NCBI GenBank assembly: GCA_963799455.1
Contig: CAWCXF010000007.1
Coordinates: forward strand, 310,001 to 374,000
From: CAWCXF01 sp963799455
GTDB lineage: Bacteria; Pseudomonadota; Alphaproteobacteria; Rhodobacterales; Rhodobacteraceae
DNA length: 64,000 bases
Direction: 5' to 3'
The translations under genes and the position numbers were made by a program. The notes under the pieces are model-generated. The model was not told the origin of the DNA. It was given only the letters and a program-made list of their open reading frames with translations, and did not search any database. Below, one piece after another: positions 24,748 to 34,268 of this stretch; position 1 is the first letter of the stretch, and every line of letters begins with the position of its first letter.

Positions 24748-26292
24748 GTGATTCTATGTCTTTGCACAACAGGACATTTTGGGCGCTTCTTTCTTGGATG
24801 TGGATCAACGGGGCCGCAAGGACCGACGTCGTCCAACGCGACAGCGACGGGTGAAGCTCCAGGTTCTCGCGCACAGCCGCCGGGGGCAGACGGAGCAGAG
24901 TCCGAAGACGCTCCCGTTTCGGGGCCGCGTGGGCTACACCATCTTTCGGTCGTCAACCGCCGAGTTTGTGCCCTCGACGAAGCGGGCGCATTGTGGTGCT
25001 ACTACGGAGACGGCAACACCGAACTTAGCGAATCGAACCCTCTGCCTCCATGGTTGCATCATGTGGAACGCGCTCCGGCAATGCGAACCTTGGAGCCGCA
25101 ACCTTTTGGTGCACTTTGTGGTATCGCCGTCGATGGACGAAGCCTTTGCATCGACGACAACGGAAACGCACTCGAGGTTGAAGGAGAGAGCGCTTCGGAA
25201 TTGGGGAATGGTCTAGCGCGTTCGGCGAGCGATGAGTGGATGGCGCTGCGCCAAGGGAATAGCCGTCACCCCTACTTCTTTGAGCCCCTTCCGGCGCTCG
25301 GTGGACTGGATATTTACACGCTGGACAGGCGCGCCCGACGATTGATGGTCCGTCTGGACGGGGAGCTCGCTGTGCGCAACTGGGACACGGTTCGTGCAAC
25401 ACGCCTTCCCCTCTCTACTTCGTCCAACATCGTGGCCGCGATTGCGGACCCGCGTCCATGTGTGGTTCTGGAAAATGGGGAGGTGCATTGTTGGAACGAA
25501 AGCGGCGAGCTGGTGACCCCCCACAGCTCCAGCGGCGGAGCGCTGCACGATATCGAGCTGGTGTCGTTTCAGACTGATTCGCGGGCAAGCGTCGACCACC
25601 TCTGCGTGCCCACCCGCAGCGCTGTCGCGTGTGATTCTGTCCGGTACGGACATGAGCGCGAGTCACTGACGTTACCTTTCGCGGACGTGCGCGACATAGA
25701 GTCTGAGCGAGACATGACCTGCTTGTTGGACTCGGAAGGGATCTCGTGTCTCACCACGGGGCTTCGGGATCCTCATCTTCATGAAGTGTCCCTGCCAGGC
25801 CGCGCCCGCTCCATCGCCGTCACAAATGAAGGTGCCTGCGCGATCTTGGAATCCGGTGCGTTGGTATGCTGGGGGTCGCCTTTCAGCAATCCGAGTTACT
25901 GGCCTGGGGAAGTGTATGGAGACGATGGGTTTAGCCGGGTGCTACGTCAGCCAACGGTCATCATTCCGGCTGGCGTGTCGTCATTGGTGCTCGGCCGTGG
26001 CTGGTGCTTGACCATGGACGGAGGGGAGACTGTGTGCGCCGGCTCGACGAATGCCGGTGATGAGAACAGGGACAACCCGGTGTTGGTTCCGTGTGAACAG
26101 GGCGCTGAAGGCCCTTGCATCGACGGCGACCAGAACGTTCGATATCTGCTCGAAGAGAGTGGTGTTGTGCGTGGCTCGTCTGGCTGCTTTCTACGTGAAG
26201 GCCGCGTCTTCTGCTGGGGCAAACGAACGTGGGGTCTCACAGGACGGCCCTGGTCACCCACGGCCTTCACACGGCTCCCCGTCGGGCCGTAG
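24748..26292 (+). CDS. RCC1-like repeat lipoprotein
   Basis: 514 residues from GTG 24748, chosen because it gives a compact signal ending in lipobox FFLGC; the longer frame to 24610 has no signal logic. The mature protein is built of RCC1-like blades with the hallmark 'G.V.CWG' strands: VVNRRVCALDEAGALWCYYG, CVVLENGEVHCWNESGEL, MTCLLDSEGISCL, CAILESGALVCWGSPF, WCLTMDGGETVCAGS and CFLREGRVFCWGKRTWGL. A seven-bladed propeller at the cell surface is likely. The Cys pair in each blade is typical of secreted myxobacterial RCC1 proteins. The gene at 58586-59908 is the same type. Function unknown. Confidence 0.8.
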   Translation: MILCLCTTGHFGRFFLGCGSTGPQGPTSSNATATGEAPGSRAQPPGADGAESEDAPVSGPRGLHHLSVVNRRVCALDEAGALWCYYGDGNTELSESNPLPPWLHHVERAPAMRTLEPQPFGALCGIAVDGRSLCIDDNGNALEVEGESASELGNGLARSASDEWMALRQGNSRHPYFFEPLPALGGLDIYTLDRRARRLMVRLDGELAVRNWDTVRATRLPLSTSSNIVAAIADPRPCVVLENGEVHCWNESGELVTPHSSSGGALHDIELVSFQTDSRASVDHLCVPTRSAVACDSVRYGHERESLTLPFADVRDIESERDMTCLLDSEGISCLTTGLRDPHLHEVSLPGRARSIAVTNEGACAILESGALVCWGSPFSNPSYWPGEVYGDDGFSRVLRQPTVIIPAGVSSLVLGRGWCLTMDGGETVCAGSTNAGDENRDNPVLVPCEQGAEGPCIDGDQNVRYLLEESGVVRGSSGCFLREGRVFCWGKRTWGLTGRPWSPTAFTRLPVGP

Positions 26293-26508
26293 GCTACGCG
26301 GCGGGACCACACCATCTAGCGCCATCGCCTCACCTTGAAATATGTCCATGAGATGGAGGAACAAGGGAGCGGCTCAAAGCTCGATTGGACCCATCGAGCG
26401 TCTAGTTACCTGAGAAACATCCGTGCCGGTCCAGGCCAACGCGGGAGGTTCCGCGGGTGCAAGACAAAACAACAGCCAGAACCCGCCATCGCCTGATACG
26501 GTGGGCCC

Positions 26509-28005
26509 GTGCTGGAAAGAGCCGCCCTTCACCAGACTCGCTTTCGAACCCCCGGCGTGGCCCCCGATTCGCGTGGCGTCACCCTGGGGCAGCAAGGCGT
26601 GGTCCTTTTCCCCTCCATCGATCGCCTGGTGGCGTTTCTCCGCGCCTACGGCAACGAGGGGTCCCTCGACGACCTCATCACGCACCTGAAGATCCGCCGG
26701 CTCATCACGCCGCTGCGAACGCGCGAGATCATGCTCTCCGTCGCCGCCGAATCGAGCTACCGCATGGACCGCGTGGCCGGCATCGCGAAGCTCGCCGGTG
26801 GCCTTGTGTTTACGGGCACGGCGCGGCACTTCGTCAAGTACCGCGACAGCGCCTCGCCCCTTGGTTACGACGTCCTCGAGCTCCTCGACGAGGCTGCGGA
26901 CCTGGTGCTCTATCACGACTCCTTTCAGCAGTCGTACACCTTTGAGCGCGAGATCCCTCTACGTGACCTTATCTTCAAGCTCACGCCTTACCGCATCCCC
27001 CACGGCGAAGGGCGGATCGCCTCGACGCGTCTTTGGGCAAGCGCCGAGGTCGGCGTCGGCGCCGCGATCCTGACGTATCTCTTTCGCTGGCAGGTGACGG
27101 CGCGCGCGGCGCTCGCGGAGTGGCCGCCGGAGAGCGCCTTCGATGACCAAGGCAAGAGGCTCTATCTTTTCGACATGAGCGACGCGCCGGAGCGCATCGT
27201 CAAGCTCCTCGACTCGCTGCCTGGCGTTCACGTCTTTGAGCCCCTGGGCAAGAGCGTCGCCGTCGAGTTCGGCTATGAGCACCCCATCGCGCTCGACTCG
27301 TGCGCTAGCCTCTTCGATGACGACACGCTGCATCTCTTTCGCGGCGACGGCGATGTGCTGCAGCTCAATCCGCTGCCGCCTTTCGCGCCGGTTCGTTCCC
27401 TCGTCCGCACGCCCATCGACCTGGACGCCGCGTCGCCGACGCGCACCTTCAAGGGCGGGGATCAGTCCCTCACGTTAGGGCTGGAGCTCAAGCTCGCGCC
27501 GACCTCAGACCCATGGCGCAACGTCACGGCGACGGTGATCCCCATCGCCGAACGCGAGTGGCTGGCGCGCCTTCTCTATGCGCTCCCACCCGCGACCCTC
27601 GCGTCCCTTCGCATGGGCGTCAGCGAAGACGCGATCTACGTCCTCGACCCCGGCGGCATCGAGGGGCTTCCCCTCGGCGTGTTCCAGTCCGAGGTCGCTC
27701 CACGAATCTATGTCCCCAGCGGTCTGACCCTTGTTCCGGCCGTCGCGCCTGCGGTCCTTGAAGAACTCGTTCGCGATCGCGGAACGGGCTACGTGTTCTT
27801 CTCGGGGCACAACGCGCAGCCCATTGTGGTACCGCGCGACGCGTTCGGCCCGGTATCCCGCCGCGCACTCCGCAACGTATCGGCGCGAGAGATCGGCGCC
27901 CGCGCGGTGGACATGGAAGAGCCGCTCTTGCCGCTCTTGCGCTACGATGTGCCGCGCCGCTTCCCGCTTTGGGGTCTCCCGAAAGAGCCCAAGGGCGAAG
28001 AGTAG
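26509..28005 (+). CDS. Unrecognised cytoplasmic protein, first of a two-gene unit
   Basis: 498 residues from GTG 26509, no signal peptide or transmembrane segment. Distinct blocks: VVLFPSIDRLVAFLRAYGNE near the N-terminus, IRRLITPLRTREIML, GGLVFTGTARHFVKYRD, then LYLFDMSDAPERIVKLLDSL, DTLHLFRGDGDVLQLNPLP and a late GYVFFSGHNAQPIVVPRD, ending with RRFPLWGLPKEPKGEE. I do not recognise these. The mix of large multi-domain protein plus partner resembles accessory proteins described around MoxR-vWA and FtsH-vWA conflict systems, but I see no diagnostic motif. The next gene starts three bases after the stop. Confidence 0.7.
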   Translation: MLERAALHQTRFRTPGVAPDSRGVTLGQQGVVLFPSIDRLVAFLRAYGNEGSLDDLITHLKIRRLITPLRTREIMLSVAAESSYRMDRVAGIAKLAGGLVFTGTARHFVKYRDSASPLGYDVLELLDEAADLVLYHDSFQQSYTFEREIPLRDLIFKLTPYRIPHGEGRIASTRLWASAEVGVGAAILTYLFRWQVTARAALAEWPPESAFDDQGKRLYLFDMSDAPERIVKLLDSLPGVHVFEPLGKSVAVEFGYEHPIALDSCASLFDDDTLHLFRGDGDVLQLNPLPPFAPVRSLVRTPIDLDAASPTRTFKGGDQSLTLGLELKLAPTSDPWRNVTATVIPIAEREWLARLLYALPPATLASLRMGVSEDAIYVLDPGGIEGLPLGVFQSEVAPRIYVPSGLTLVPAVAPAVLEELVRDRGTGYVFFSGHNAQPIVVPRDAFGPVSRRALRNVSAREIGARAVDMEEPLLPLLRYDVPRRFPLWGLPKEPKGEE

Positions 28006-28007
28006 CT

Positions 28008-29120
28008 TTGGCGCGCGGACTGCAAGAGCTCTTCGATGAGTTCGCCAAGGGCTTCCTCGCGCCCTTGCTCCGAGGCGGTGAAACCCAGGCGGTGCGCGTT
28101 ATGCCGCCGCACGTTCTGGCGACCTTTGGCCACGGCGCCTTCTCGGACACGGACGTCGAGCAGCAGATCCGCGAGGGACTCAGTGACTCCGTCGCGGACC
28201 TCGCCACCAGCACCGTGATGCCGTTCCCGGAACCCGGCGCCATGGCCACCGTGCTCGCGGCGCACAACCTCATCGGACTCACGGACCCAAAGCTCGACCG
28301 GCGCTTCGCGCGAGGGTCACGCTCCAAGGTGTTGGGCTGGGCGAATGAGCTCATTGATTCCATCGGCGCGCCGACCACACGTGGCGAAGCGCTGACGCGT
28401 CACGCGCTCTTGTCCAGGCTTCTCGATCTCACCCGCGAGGACACGATCCTCCGAAGCTGGGCCTACACCTATCGGTTCCACGGTCGCGTCCCGACGGTGA
28501 AGCCCGTGCCGCCCTTCGACTTCCTCGAAAAGAAGACCACGCGCCTGAGCATGCGGCGCTTGCTCCGCGCCGAAGACGACGAGGCCATCACCAGTGCAAC
28601 CGACCGGCTCATCGCACGCTCGCCCGTGACGCTCTTGCTCGAGCACAAAGACATCCCCAACATGCGCTTCGGCGAAGCCGTCGTGTCCGTGCTCAGCGAC
28701 TCGGGACTTCGCCAGGGCATCATTCAGTCCATTGTGCGAACCGGCACCCAGCACGTCGCGGCACCGTTTGGTCACGCCCTCCGGCACTTCGCAGCGATGG
28801 ACCCCCCCGGTGAATACATTCTTCCCGTCGTGGCGTTCTTGGCGGAGCTGCAGATCCTTGAGGTCCTCGACGACCGCGCCGGCCATCGCCCGAAGGACGT
28901 CCCAGCCATCGGCGACGAAGAGCTCTTCTCCGCCGTGCTGCCCGCGCTCTTCGAAACCGAAGGAGCCGCGGGGGCGCTCATCCAGCTCGAGAAGGGAGAC
29001 TACGAACGCGTTCGGGCGCGAGCGATGCAGCGAAAGCAGGAAGCCGGCGACGACGCCGTGGAGATGGCGCGGAGCATCGCCCAGCGCGCCGTCGCCTCCT
29101 CCGTCGCCCGCGCCGGGTGA
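28008..29120 (+). CDS. Unrecognised cytoplasmic protein, second of a two-gene unit
   Basis: 370 residues from TTG 28008 (MARGLQELFDEFAKGFLAP), two bases after the preceding TAG, with GGGCGAAGAG as ribosome site; the frame extends a little upstream but without a better start. Mainly helical. Blocks include VMPPHVLATFGHGAFSDTDV, MRRLLRAEDDEAITSATDRL, SPVTLLLEHKDIPNMRFGE and LFETEGAAGALIQLEKGDYE, with a basic helical tail. The tight spacing argues that it works with the 498-residue partner, perhaps in a complex. No family recognised. Confidence 0.7.
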   Translation: MARGLQELFDEFAKGFLAPLLRGGETQAVRVMPPHVLATFGHGAFSDTDVEQQIREGLSDSVADLATSTVMPFPEPGAMATVLAAHNLIGLTDPKLDRRFARGSRSKVLGWANELIDSIGAPTTRGEALTRHALLSRLLDLTREDTILRSWAYTYRFHGRVPTVKPVPPFDFLEKKTTRLSMRRLLRAEDDEAITSATDRLIARSPVTLLLEHKDIPNMRFGEAVVSVLSDSGLRQGIIQSIVRTGTQHVAAPFGHALRHFAAMDPPGEYILPVVAFLAELQILEVLDDRAGHRPKDVPAIGDEELFSAVLPALFETEGAAGALIQLEKGDYERVRARAMQRKQEAGDDAVEMARSIAQRAVASSVARAG

Positions 29121-29192
29121 GCACGGTGCCCCACGGTTCAGGACCACCTCGCCCGGTCTTCGTGCGGAGGGCCGGTTCCACGCCCCGGCAGG

Positions 29193-30599
29193 CTACTCGC
29201 CGACGCTCAGCGATGAGCCGTTCAAGTGGAGCGTCATGCCGCGCACGTGCTCCGAGAGGCCGTGGGTGATCTGGTAGCCGAGGTGTGGGCTTGCATTCGC
29301 GTCAGCCTCCGAGATCTTGAAGTGCACGTGGCCCACCTTGAGCTGCATCAGTCGTTCCCCGATGGGCTTGTAGTCGGCCCGTCTGGGAAGCTTGCCAAGC
29401 GTGAAGGTGTCGTCGCCGTGCTCGGCCTTCAGTACGAAGCGGAGCCCTCCGTCGAACGACTCCACCACGATGTCCACGTGGGCGACTTCTCCGCACATCT
29501 CCTTCAGGACGCGGCGGATGAGCGCATGTTTTCGTGGCGGCGCCGAGGCCTCTGCTGCTCGGAGAGGAGCGACGACGTCCTCGCCGATAAGCTTTAGGCA
29601 GCGCTCTGTATTCATCGCGTCGAAGCGCCAGCCGGGGTCCATGACGTTGGCGACAAAGAGCGGCGCAAGCTCGGCGAGTTCGACGTGCTCGATGAGGCGG
29701 GACAGGGTGTAGTGGTTGCCGACCCAGGCCGCGCAACGAAGCTGCTGAAACGGGGTAAGCGATCGGAAGACGGCCTCTCCATCTTCGCCGTAGACCGCTC
29801 GCTGAAGAATCGGCAGGAGCCTGTCTCCGGCAGGCCACGCGTGGGTGCGCCGAAGCAAATCGACGAGAAGCTTGCTGCTGTCCGCTGAAGGGAAGTCCGA
29901 CGCGGCCAAGTCTAGGGCTAGCTCGACGACGCGCGGCTGAAGCTCCGCGGCGTGAACCACGAGCGCTTGGTGAATAGAGGAGAAGTCCTTCGGCGGAAGG
30001 CACTTCCCCGCGCTGCTTCGGTTCGGGTAACGGCGCTCTTGGATCGAAAACGCGACATCCAGCAGTTCGGTCGGCGTGAGCGACAGGAGCGCGTCAAAGA
30101 TGCGCTGTCGCTCGTCGTCCGGGCAGCCATTGCCGATCCGATGAAGCCAGCTCCAGACGGGCGCGATCCGTCCGCTCACCTCAAGCGTTGCGGCGAGCGG
30201 GCCGTCCGCGTTTAGGTAGTGCTTCAGGTCATCGGCGTTGGTGAAGGGGATGCCGGCAGCCGGCACGGAGAGGCCGTGGTCGATGACCCACCCGAGCGCG
30301 TCACGCTGCTCCGCGCTCAACTCGTCGTGAAACAAGACGCCGTCGTGAGGCGGCTCGTCGAGGGGAAACAGCAGAACTCCCAGTGCCGTTGAGAGCGAGG
30401 TGAGCGGCGAAGCGTGGGCTGGCAGGTGCCCCTCGGGTATGACCGGCGGCTCTTGCAGCGAAGAAAAGCTGTGGAACGTAGATCCCACGCCCTCGCCGCG
30501 TCCCACCCGCACTCTCAGCGCGTCATTCAGTGAAGCCACAATCTTCTGGCGCAGTTCATCGCCGACCAGTCTCGTCCCCGTGCATTCTGTCCGAGTCAT
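29193..30599 (-). CDS. Unrecognised ~470-residue cytoplasmic protein
   Basis: 468 residues if ATG 30599 is used; GTG 30539, just after the upstream gene's stop, is an alternative. No signal or membrane segment. A central helical region (RIFDALLSLTPTELLDVAFS, LQPRVVELALDLAASDF, LLVDLLRRTHAWPAGDRLL) has an armadillo-like feel. The C-terminal ~120 residues look like a separate alpha/beta domain with CGEVAHVDIVVESFDGGLRF and LKVGHVHFKISEADANAS. The start region overlaps the end of the HEAT gene, so they form one transcript. It converges on the 498/370-residue gene pair. Function unknown. Confidence 0.65.
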   Translation of the reverse strand: MTRTECTGTRLVGDELRQKIVASLNDALRVRVGRGEGVGSTFHSFSSLQEPPVIPEGHLPAHASPLTSLSTALGVLLFPLDEPPHDGVLFHDELSAEQRDALGWVIDHGLSVPAAGIPFTNADDLKHYLNADGPLAATLEVSGRIAPVWSWLHRIGNGCPDDERQRIFDALLSLTPTELLDVAFSIQERRYPNRSSAGKCLPPKDFSSIHQALVVHAAELQPRVVELALDLAASDFPSADSSKLLVDLLRRTHAWPAGDRLLPILQRAVYGEDGEAVFRSLTPFQQLRCAAWVGNHYTLSRLIEHVELAELAPLFVANVMDPGWRFDAMNTERCLKLIGEDVVAPLRAAEASAPPRKHALIRRVLKEMCGEVAHVDIVVESFDGGLRFVLKAEHGDDTFTLGKLPRRADYKPIGERLMQLKVGHVHFKISEADANASPHLGYQITHGLSEHVRGMTLHLNGSSLSVGE

Positions 30600-31371
30600 C
30601 CGCAACTTGGTGCGCGGCGGTCAAGAAGGCGCCCACAGCCAGGCGAAGCGGGTGACCGTCCACCCACGGGAGCGACGGCTCGTGGTGATGGGTGAGCAGG
30701 CCGACCAGGGCAGCAAAGCGCTCGGAGCCCAATGCGTTCGGCTGCGCCCATGCCGCGCCGACCGCTACACATCCCTGGACAAGCGGATCGCTCGAATTGC
30801 AGGTGGGCACTTGGCCGAGCTTTCCGACCGCGAGCGCAAGGCTCGCCTGCACGAAGGTTTCGTTCTCCGTTGTGAGCGCGCGTTGTAGCGCCGCGCAAGT
30901 GTTGGCGTTGAACCTCATGCCGCCGAGCAAGTATCCAACCGACGCCCTGAGATGCGGGTCCTCCGTGCCGAGCTGCCCGACGAACTCACGGCGCCCTGCG
31001 TCGATGGCGTCGAGCGTGGTGATCGCCTCTGGGTAGGTGGGCGGGCCAGGCGTCGACGTGAACACCCAAGGATCGTGGCCGTTGTATCCATCGTCCTCGT
31101 GCCCGCCGCTCATGCGCGCGAGCAGGTCCGCGATCGAGGCCGTGCACCGCACCGATGCGCCGACGAGTTCCACGAGGAAAGGCACAACCTTGGCTGTGGT
31201 GGTGTCCCAGCTGCCTTGATGGAACACGGCAGCCTCCAACTGGTCGAGAGCCTCAAGAGCCACCTGCTCGTCCGCGCTGGCCGCGCCGCGAAGCCAGTCG
31301 GGGACATCGACGGCGGGCCCATACGCATGTTCAAGCGTTGCCCATGGAACGGAGTCGAGGCTCGTGAGCAT
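30556..31371 (-). CDS. HEAT-repeat protein
   Basis: 271 residues from ATG 31371. The opening MLTSLDSVPWATLEHAYGPA followed by VDVPDWLRGAAS and EQVALEALDQLEAAVFHQGS is a familiar start of a widespread bacterial HEAT-repeat family in which WATLxHAYGxAxDVP is conserved. VPFLVELVGA, ADLLARMSGGHEDDGY and LGQLGTED-type helices follow. Cytoplasmic. Such proteins are usually found singly and have no established role. Here it precedes and overlaps the 470-residue gene by about 44 bases, indicating co-translation. Confidence 0.8.
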   Translation of the reverse strand: MLTSLDSVPWATLEHAYGPAVDVPDWLRGAASADEQVALEALDQLEAAVFHQGSWDTTTAKVVPFLVELVGASVRCTASIADLLARMSGGHEDDGYNGHDPWVFTSTPGPPTYPEAITTLDAIDAGRREFVGQLGTEDPHLRASVGYLLGGMRFNANTCAALQRALTTENETFVQASLALAVGKLGQVPTCNSSDPLVQGCVAVGAAWAQPNALGSERFAALVGLLTHHHEPSLPWVDGHPLRLAVGAFLTAAHQVADDSDRMHGDETGRR

Positions 31372-31552
31372 GCCGTCCTTGTACCCCGGTGGCCGCAGAG
31401 CGCTCAAGCGGCACGCTATCCCACGTCGCGATCAGGATCGTCTCCTTTCTGCCGTCGCTCGCTCCTCCTGCCGACCTCCCGGTCCGAGTTGCGCCCAACC
31501 CTTCATACGCTACCTTCGTCGCTCGGTGATCACGCCGCTTGGGGGAAGTTTC

Positions 31553-32962
31553 ATGATGTCTTTTCGTTTGTCCTCGTTCACTTTGTGCTTCGCGCTCTCT
31601 CTTTCTCTTCTTGCCTGCGGAGATGACGACAGCGCGATGGATTCTGGCGCGCTCGACGGTGGCGTAGACGCCTCGCCGGACACGTCGGCGCCTGATACGT
31701 CGGTGCCGGACACGTCGGCGCCGGACACGTCTGTGCCGGATGCCACTGTCCCCGGCGACTCGTTCGACACGGCCGTCGCGATCGCCGTCGACGCGGAAGC
31801 CACGATGGAGGCCATCGAGGCTCCGGGCGACGTGGACTACTACACCTTTGAGGGTACCGAAGGTCAGTGGCTGGCTATTTTGACGAGCGCCAACCCAGAC
31901 GACGACGACGCGATGCTCGACACGGTCATCACCCTTTATGATTCGTCGCGTGCCCGCATTGCGGAGAACGACGACGGGGTGCCACGCATCAACACCGACT
32001 CGGAGCTGATCACCCGGCTCCCTGCGACGGGAACTTACTACATCGAGGTTCAGGAGTTCTCCACGTGGGAGGGGAGTGACGAGCCGGAAGGTCAGCCCGA
32101 CTTCGAGTACGAGCTGTCGATCGTGGAGATCGATCCGGCCGCCGCGGCGGTCACCATCGACGCAGAAGCTGGCGACGACGCCGCCACGGCGCCGACCTTC
32201 GCTTGGACAGCCGCTCCGCGCAGCCAGCTGATCCTGGGCACCTACCGAGACGACGCCGACGTCGACGTGCTGGGTTTCGCGGTCGACGGGGAGCGCCTCT
32301 CGCTCAACGTGAACATCATGCCCCAAGGAGACGAGGGCTACGGCTCGACGACGCCGACCGGCGACGTGTGGATCACGACGGTGGACGCGCCGGAGGTGAT
32401 CATCGCTCGGGTCGACGGCGGCGGAGAGCTCTCGCTTAGTCCGTCGCTTGAGGCGGGCGACTACCTGCTCTGGGTCGACCACCCAGGCGCCGCTGGGAGC
32501 AACGATTTCTACGTGCTCAAGGCGACGCTTGGCGAGGGCAACACGCTCGAGACCGAAGTCCGCGGCGCCGGCACGAACGACACGCTCGCCACCGCCGAGG
32601 CGATCGCCTTGACCGACAACGGCGAGGGCACGCTCAACGGCTTCATCCTGTCGATCCTGGAGACGGACGACGTCGACTACCGAAGCTTCGACGTGGCCGC
32701 TGACCAAGAGGTCACCATCGTCTGCGCCTCCGCCCGCGGCGGCTCCGGCGTTCAAGGCCTCACCGCAAGCCTGCACGACGACACGGACACCCTGCGCCCA
32801 GACGCGACGGGAGTGGAGACGGCGACCGACGCCATCCGCATCGTGGAGACGAGCCCACCCGCCGGCACGTACTACCTGCGGCTCGAAAAGACCGGTCAGG
32901 ACGCGGACGTGATCGGCGACTGGGCCCGCTGCGGCATCTTCGTCGGCCCGCCGGAGCTCTGA
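31553..32962 (+). CDS. Lipoprotein with pre-peptidase C-terminal (PPC)-type domains
   Basis: 469 residues from ATG 31553, with GGGGGAAG as ribosome site; the longer frame upstream has no signal. Signal MMSFRLSSFTLCFALSLSLLAC, then an Asp/Ser/Pro-Thr spacer made of tandem PDTSA/PDTSV units. PPC-like beta sandwiches follow: GDVDYYTFEGTEGQWLAIL, TVITLYDSSRARIAENDDG, LPATGTYYIEVQEFS; then a second (DADVDVLGFAVDGERLSLNV, EAGDYLLWVDHPG) and a third (ETDDVDYRSFDVAADQEVTI, PPAGTYYLRLEKTG). PPC domains usually accompany secreted peptidases; no protease domain is present here, so it is likely a binding or structural surface protein. Confidence 0.85.
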   Translation: MMSFRLSSFTLCFALSLSLLACGDDDSAMDSGALDGGVDASPDTSAPDTSVPDTSAPDTSVPDATVPGDSFDTAVAIAVDAEATMEAIEAPGDVDYYTFEGTEGQWLAILTSANPDDDDAMLDTVITLYDSSRARIAENDDGVPRINTDSELITRLPATGTYYIEVQEFSTWEGSDEPEGQPDFEYELSIVEIDPAAAAVTIDAEAGDDAATAPTFAWTAAPRSQLILGTYRDDADVDVLGFAVDGERLSLNVNIMPQGDEGYGSTTPTGDVWITTVDAPEVIIARVDGGGELSLSPSLEAGDYLLWVDHPGAAGSNDFYVLKATLGEGNTLETEVRGAGTNDTLATAEAIALTDNGEGTLNGFILSILETDDVDYRSFDVAADQEVTIVCASARGGSGVQGLTASLHDDTDTLRPDATGVETATDAIRIVETSPPAGTYYLRLEKTGQDADVIGDWARCGIFVGPPEL

Positions 32963-33049
32963 GAGAACCAAACTTGAGAGTCAGTTTTCCCGCGCCCGTA
33001 CATCCCGACGTCTACGACGAGGATGTGGGCTCGGCCTCGTGGACAGAAA

Positions 33050-33080
33050 GAGCGACCGAAAGTCGGCCGCTCCTTTTGTC
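33050..33080. terminator. Bidirectional terminator between convergent lipoprotein genes
   Basis: GAGCGACCGA pairs with TCGGCCGCTC (nine of ten base pairs, AAG loop), followed by CTTTTGTCTTT on the plus strand. It lies 13 bases beyond the minus-strand stop and ~88 beyond the plus-strand stop. Confidence 0.75.
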
Positions 33081-33092
33081 TTTCATGGGAGT

Positions 33093-34055
33093 CTAGATGC
33101 AGGCGTCGACGACGAGCTCACCGATGGGCTCAAACGTTTCGCACACGCTGCTTCGACCCGTGGAGCTGCAGGTCTCACTCGCCGGGTTACATGGGCTCAC
33201 GCAACCGTCTTCGTAGCAGTACTCACCGGGGCTGCAGTCCGAATCACTCTGACAGCCTGCGCACCGACCGCCGGCGCAGACGAAGCTCTCAGGGCACTCA
33301 TCGTTGGTCTCGCAGCTTTCATGGCAGGTACCGGCGCTGCAGTACATGTCGCAGCCGCACTCCGCGTCCACGGCGCAGGGCGCACAGTAGCCGTCCACGC
33401 ACACAAGGCTCCCAGGGCAGTCTTCGTTCGCTGTGCAGGTGCAGTCGCCGTTCTCGCAGGTTTGGCCCACTCCGCAGCCACCCATCGAAGCCAAACACGA
33501 GTCGCAGGAGCCGCCCTCTTCGCGGGGGTGCGGCAAGGTTCCATCGCAGAGTCCATCGACGATGCGTTCGGAGTTCATCTGGCAGCCGAAGCGTGCGTAG
33601 CGCGGGCTAATCCTTTCGCCGTTCGATACCCGGTCGAGTTGGGAATCGATGAACTCCCCGCACACCGTTGAATCTTCTGCGCAGGTCACGCCGCAGACGC
33701 CGCGGTGACAGACTTCGCCGGCCTCGCATTCGCTTGCGTCTGTGCAGGGCGCTTGACACGTCCCCGCGACGCACACGTCGTCGCCGCACTCACTGTCGAC
33801 GCGGCAGGTGCGGCATCGGCCTTCGTCGCAGATGTTGCCCGGGCACTCCGCATCCACCACGCATTCCGGCGGTATCGGTTCACACGCGTCAGCGACGGCC
33901 TGCATTCCAGGTGGGCAGCTCAGCACGCAGACCCCAGCCTGACAGGTAGAATCGCTTGGACACGGGGAGGCGAGATCACACTCCGGCGAGTCGTTGATGA
34001 TGCAGCCGCCCAGTAGGACAAGCGCGAGGAGAGAACAGAGTGTTGTTCGAGTCAT
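33093..34055 (-). CDS. Cys-rich lipoprotein with Dickkopf/EGF-like repeats
   Basis: 320 residues from ATG 34055 (MTRTTLCSLLALVLLGGC, lipobox LLGGC); the frame upstream of this is noise. The mature protein is a string of ~22-residue units with the pattern 'C..D..C....VC..G.C...C': CPSDSTCQAGVC, CVVDAECPGNICDEGRC, CRVDSECGDDVCVAGTC, CTANEDCPGSLVCVDGYC, CAVDAECGCDMYC and CQSDSDCSPGEYCYEDGC. These form small disulfide-bonded modules like those in many predatory-bacterium surface proteins. Probably displayed on the outer membrane, ligand unknown. It is the last gene of a series of four minus-strand lipoproteins. Confidence 0.85.
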   Translation of the reverse strand: MTRTTLCSLLALVLLGGCIINDSPECDLASPCPSDSTCQAGVCVLSCPPGMQAVADACEPIPPECVVDAECPGNICDEGRCRTCRVDSECGDDVCVAGTCQAPCTDASECEAGEVCHRGVCGVTCAEDSTVCGEFIDSQLDRVSNGERISPRYARFGCQMNSERIVDGLCDGTLPHPREEGGSCDSCLASMGGCGVGQTCENGDCTCTANEDCPGSLVCVDGYCAPCAVDAECGCDMYCSAGTCHESCETNDECPESFVCAGGRCAGCQSDSDCSPGEYCYEDGCVSPCNPASETCSSTGRSSVCETFEPIGELVVDACI

Positions 34056-34268
34056 GGGTCTCGACCAAAGCCACAATCGTGCCAAGCCTGCCAGACACGC
34101 TTCTAAGGTAAAAGATGACCGAATGTTCACTCTTGCGTGAGGGCTTTGCCACAGGATGGGCGACTGGCTCACAGTCGAGGCGCGCGTGGCGTCGGGCGAC
34201 CACGACACGCGAAAGGAGGAGCCGACGAGTCGACCCCTCCATTCATTCGTGCGTAAAAGCGTTCGCTG

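Noticed and set aside
31331..32971. 546-codon minus-strand frame opposite the PPC lipoprotein
   Set aside because: Composition mirrors the complement of the real gene; the plus-strand frame has a signal peptide and domains.
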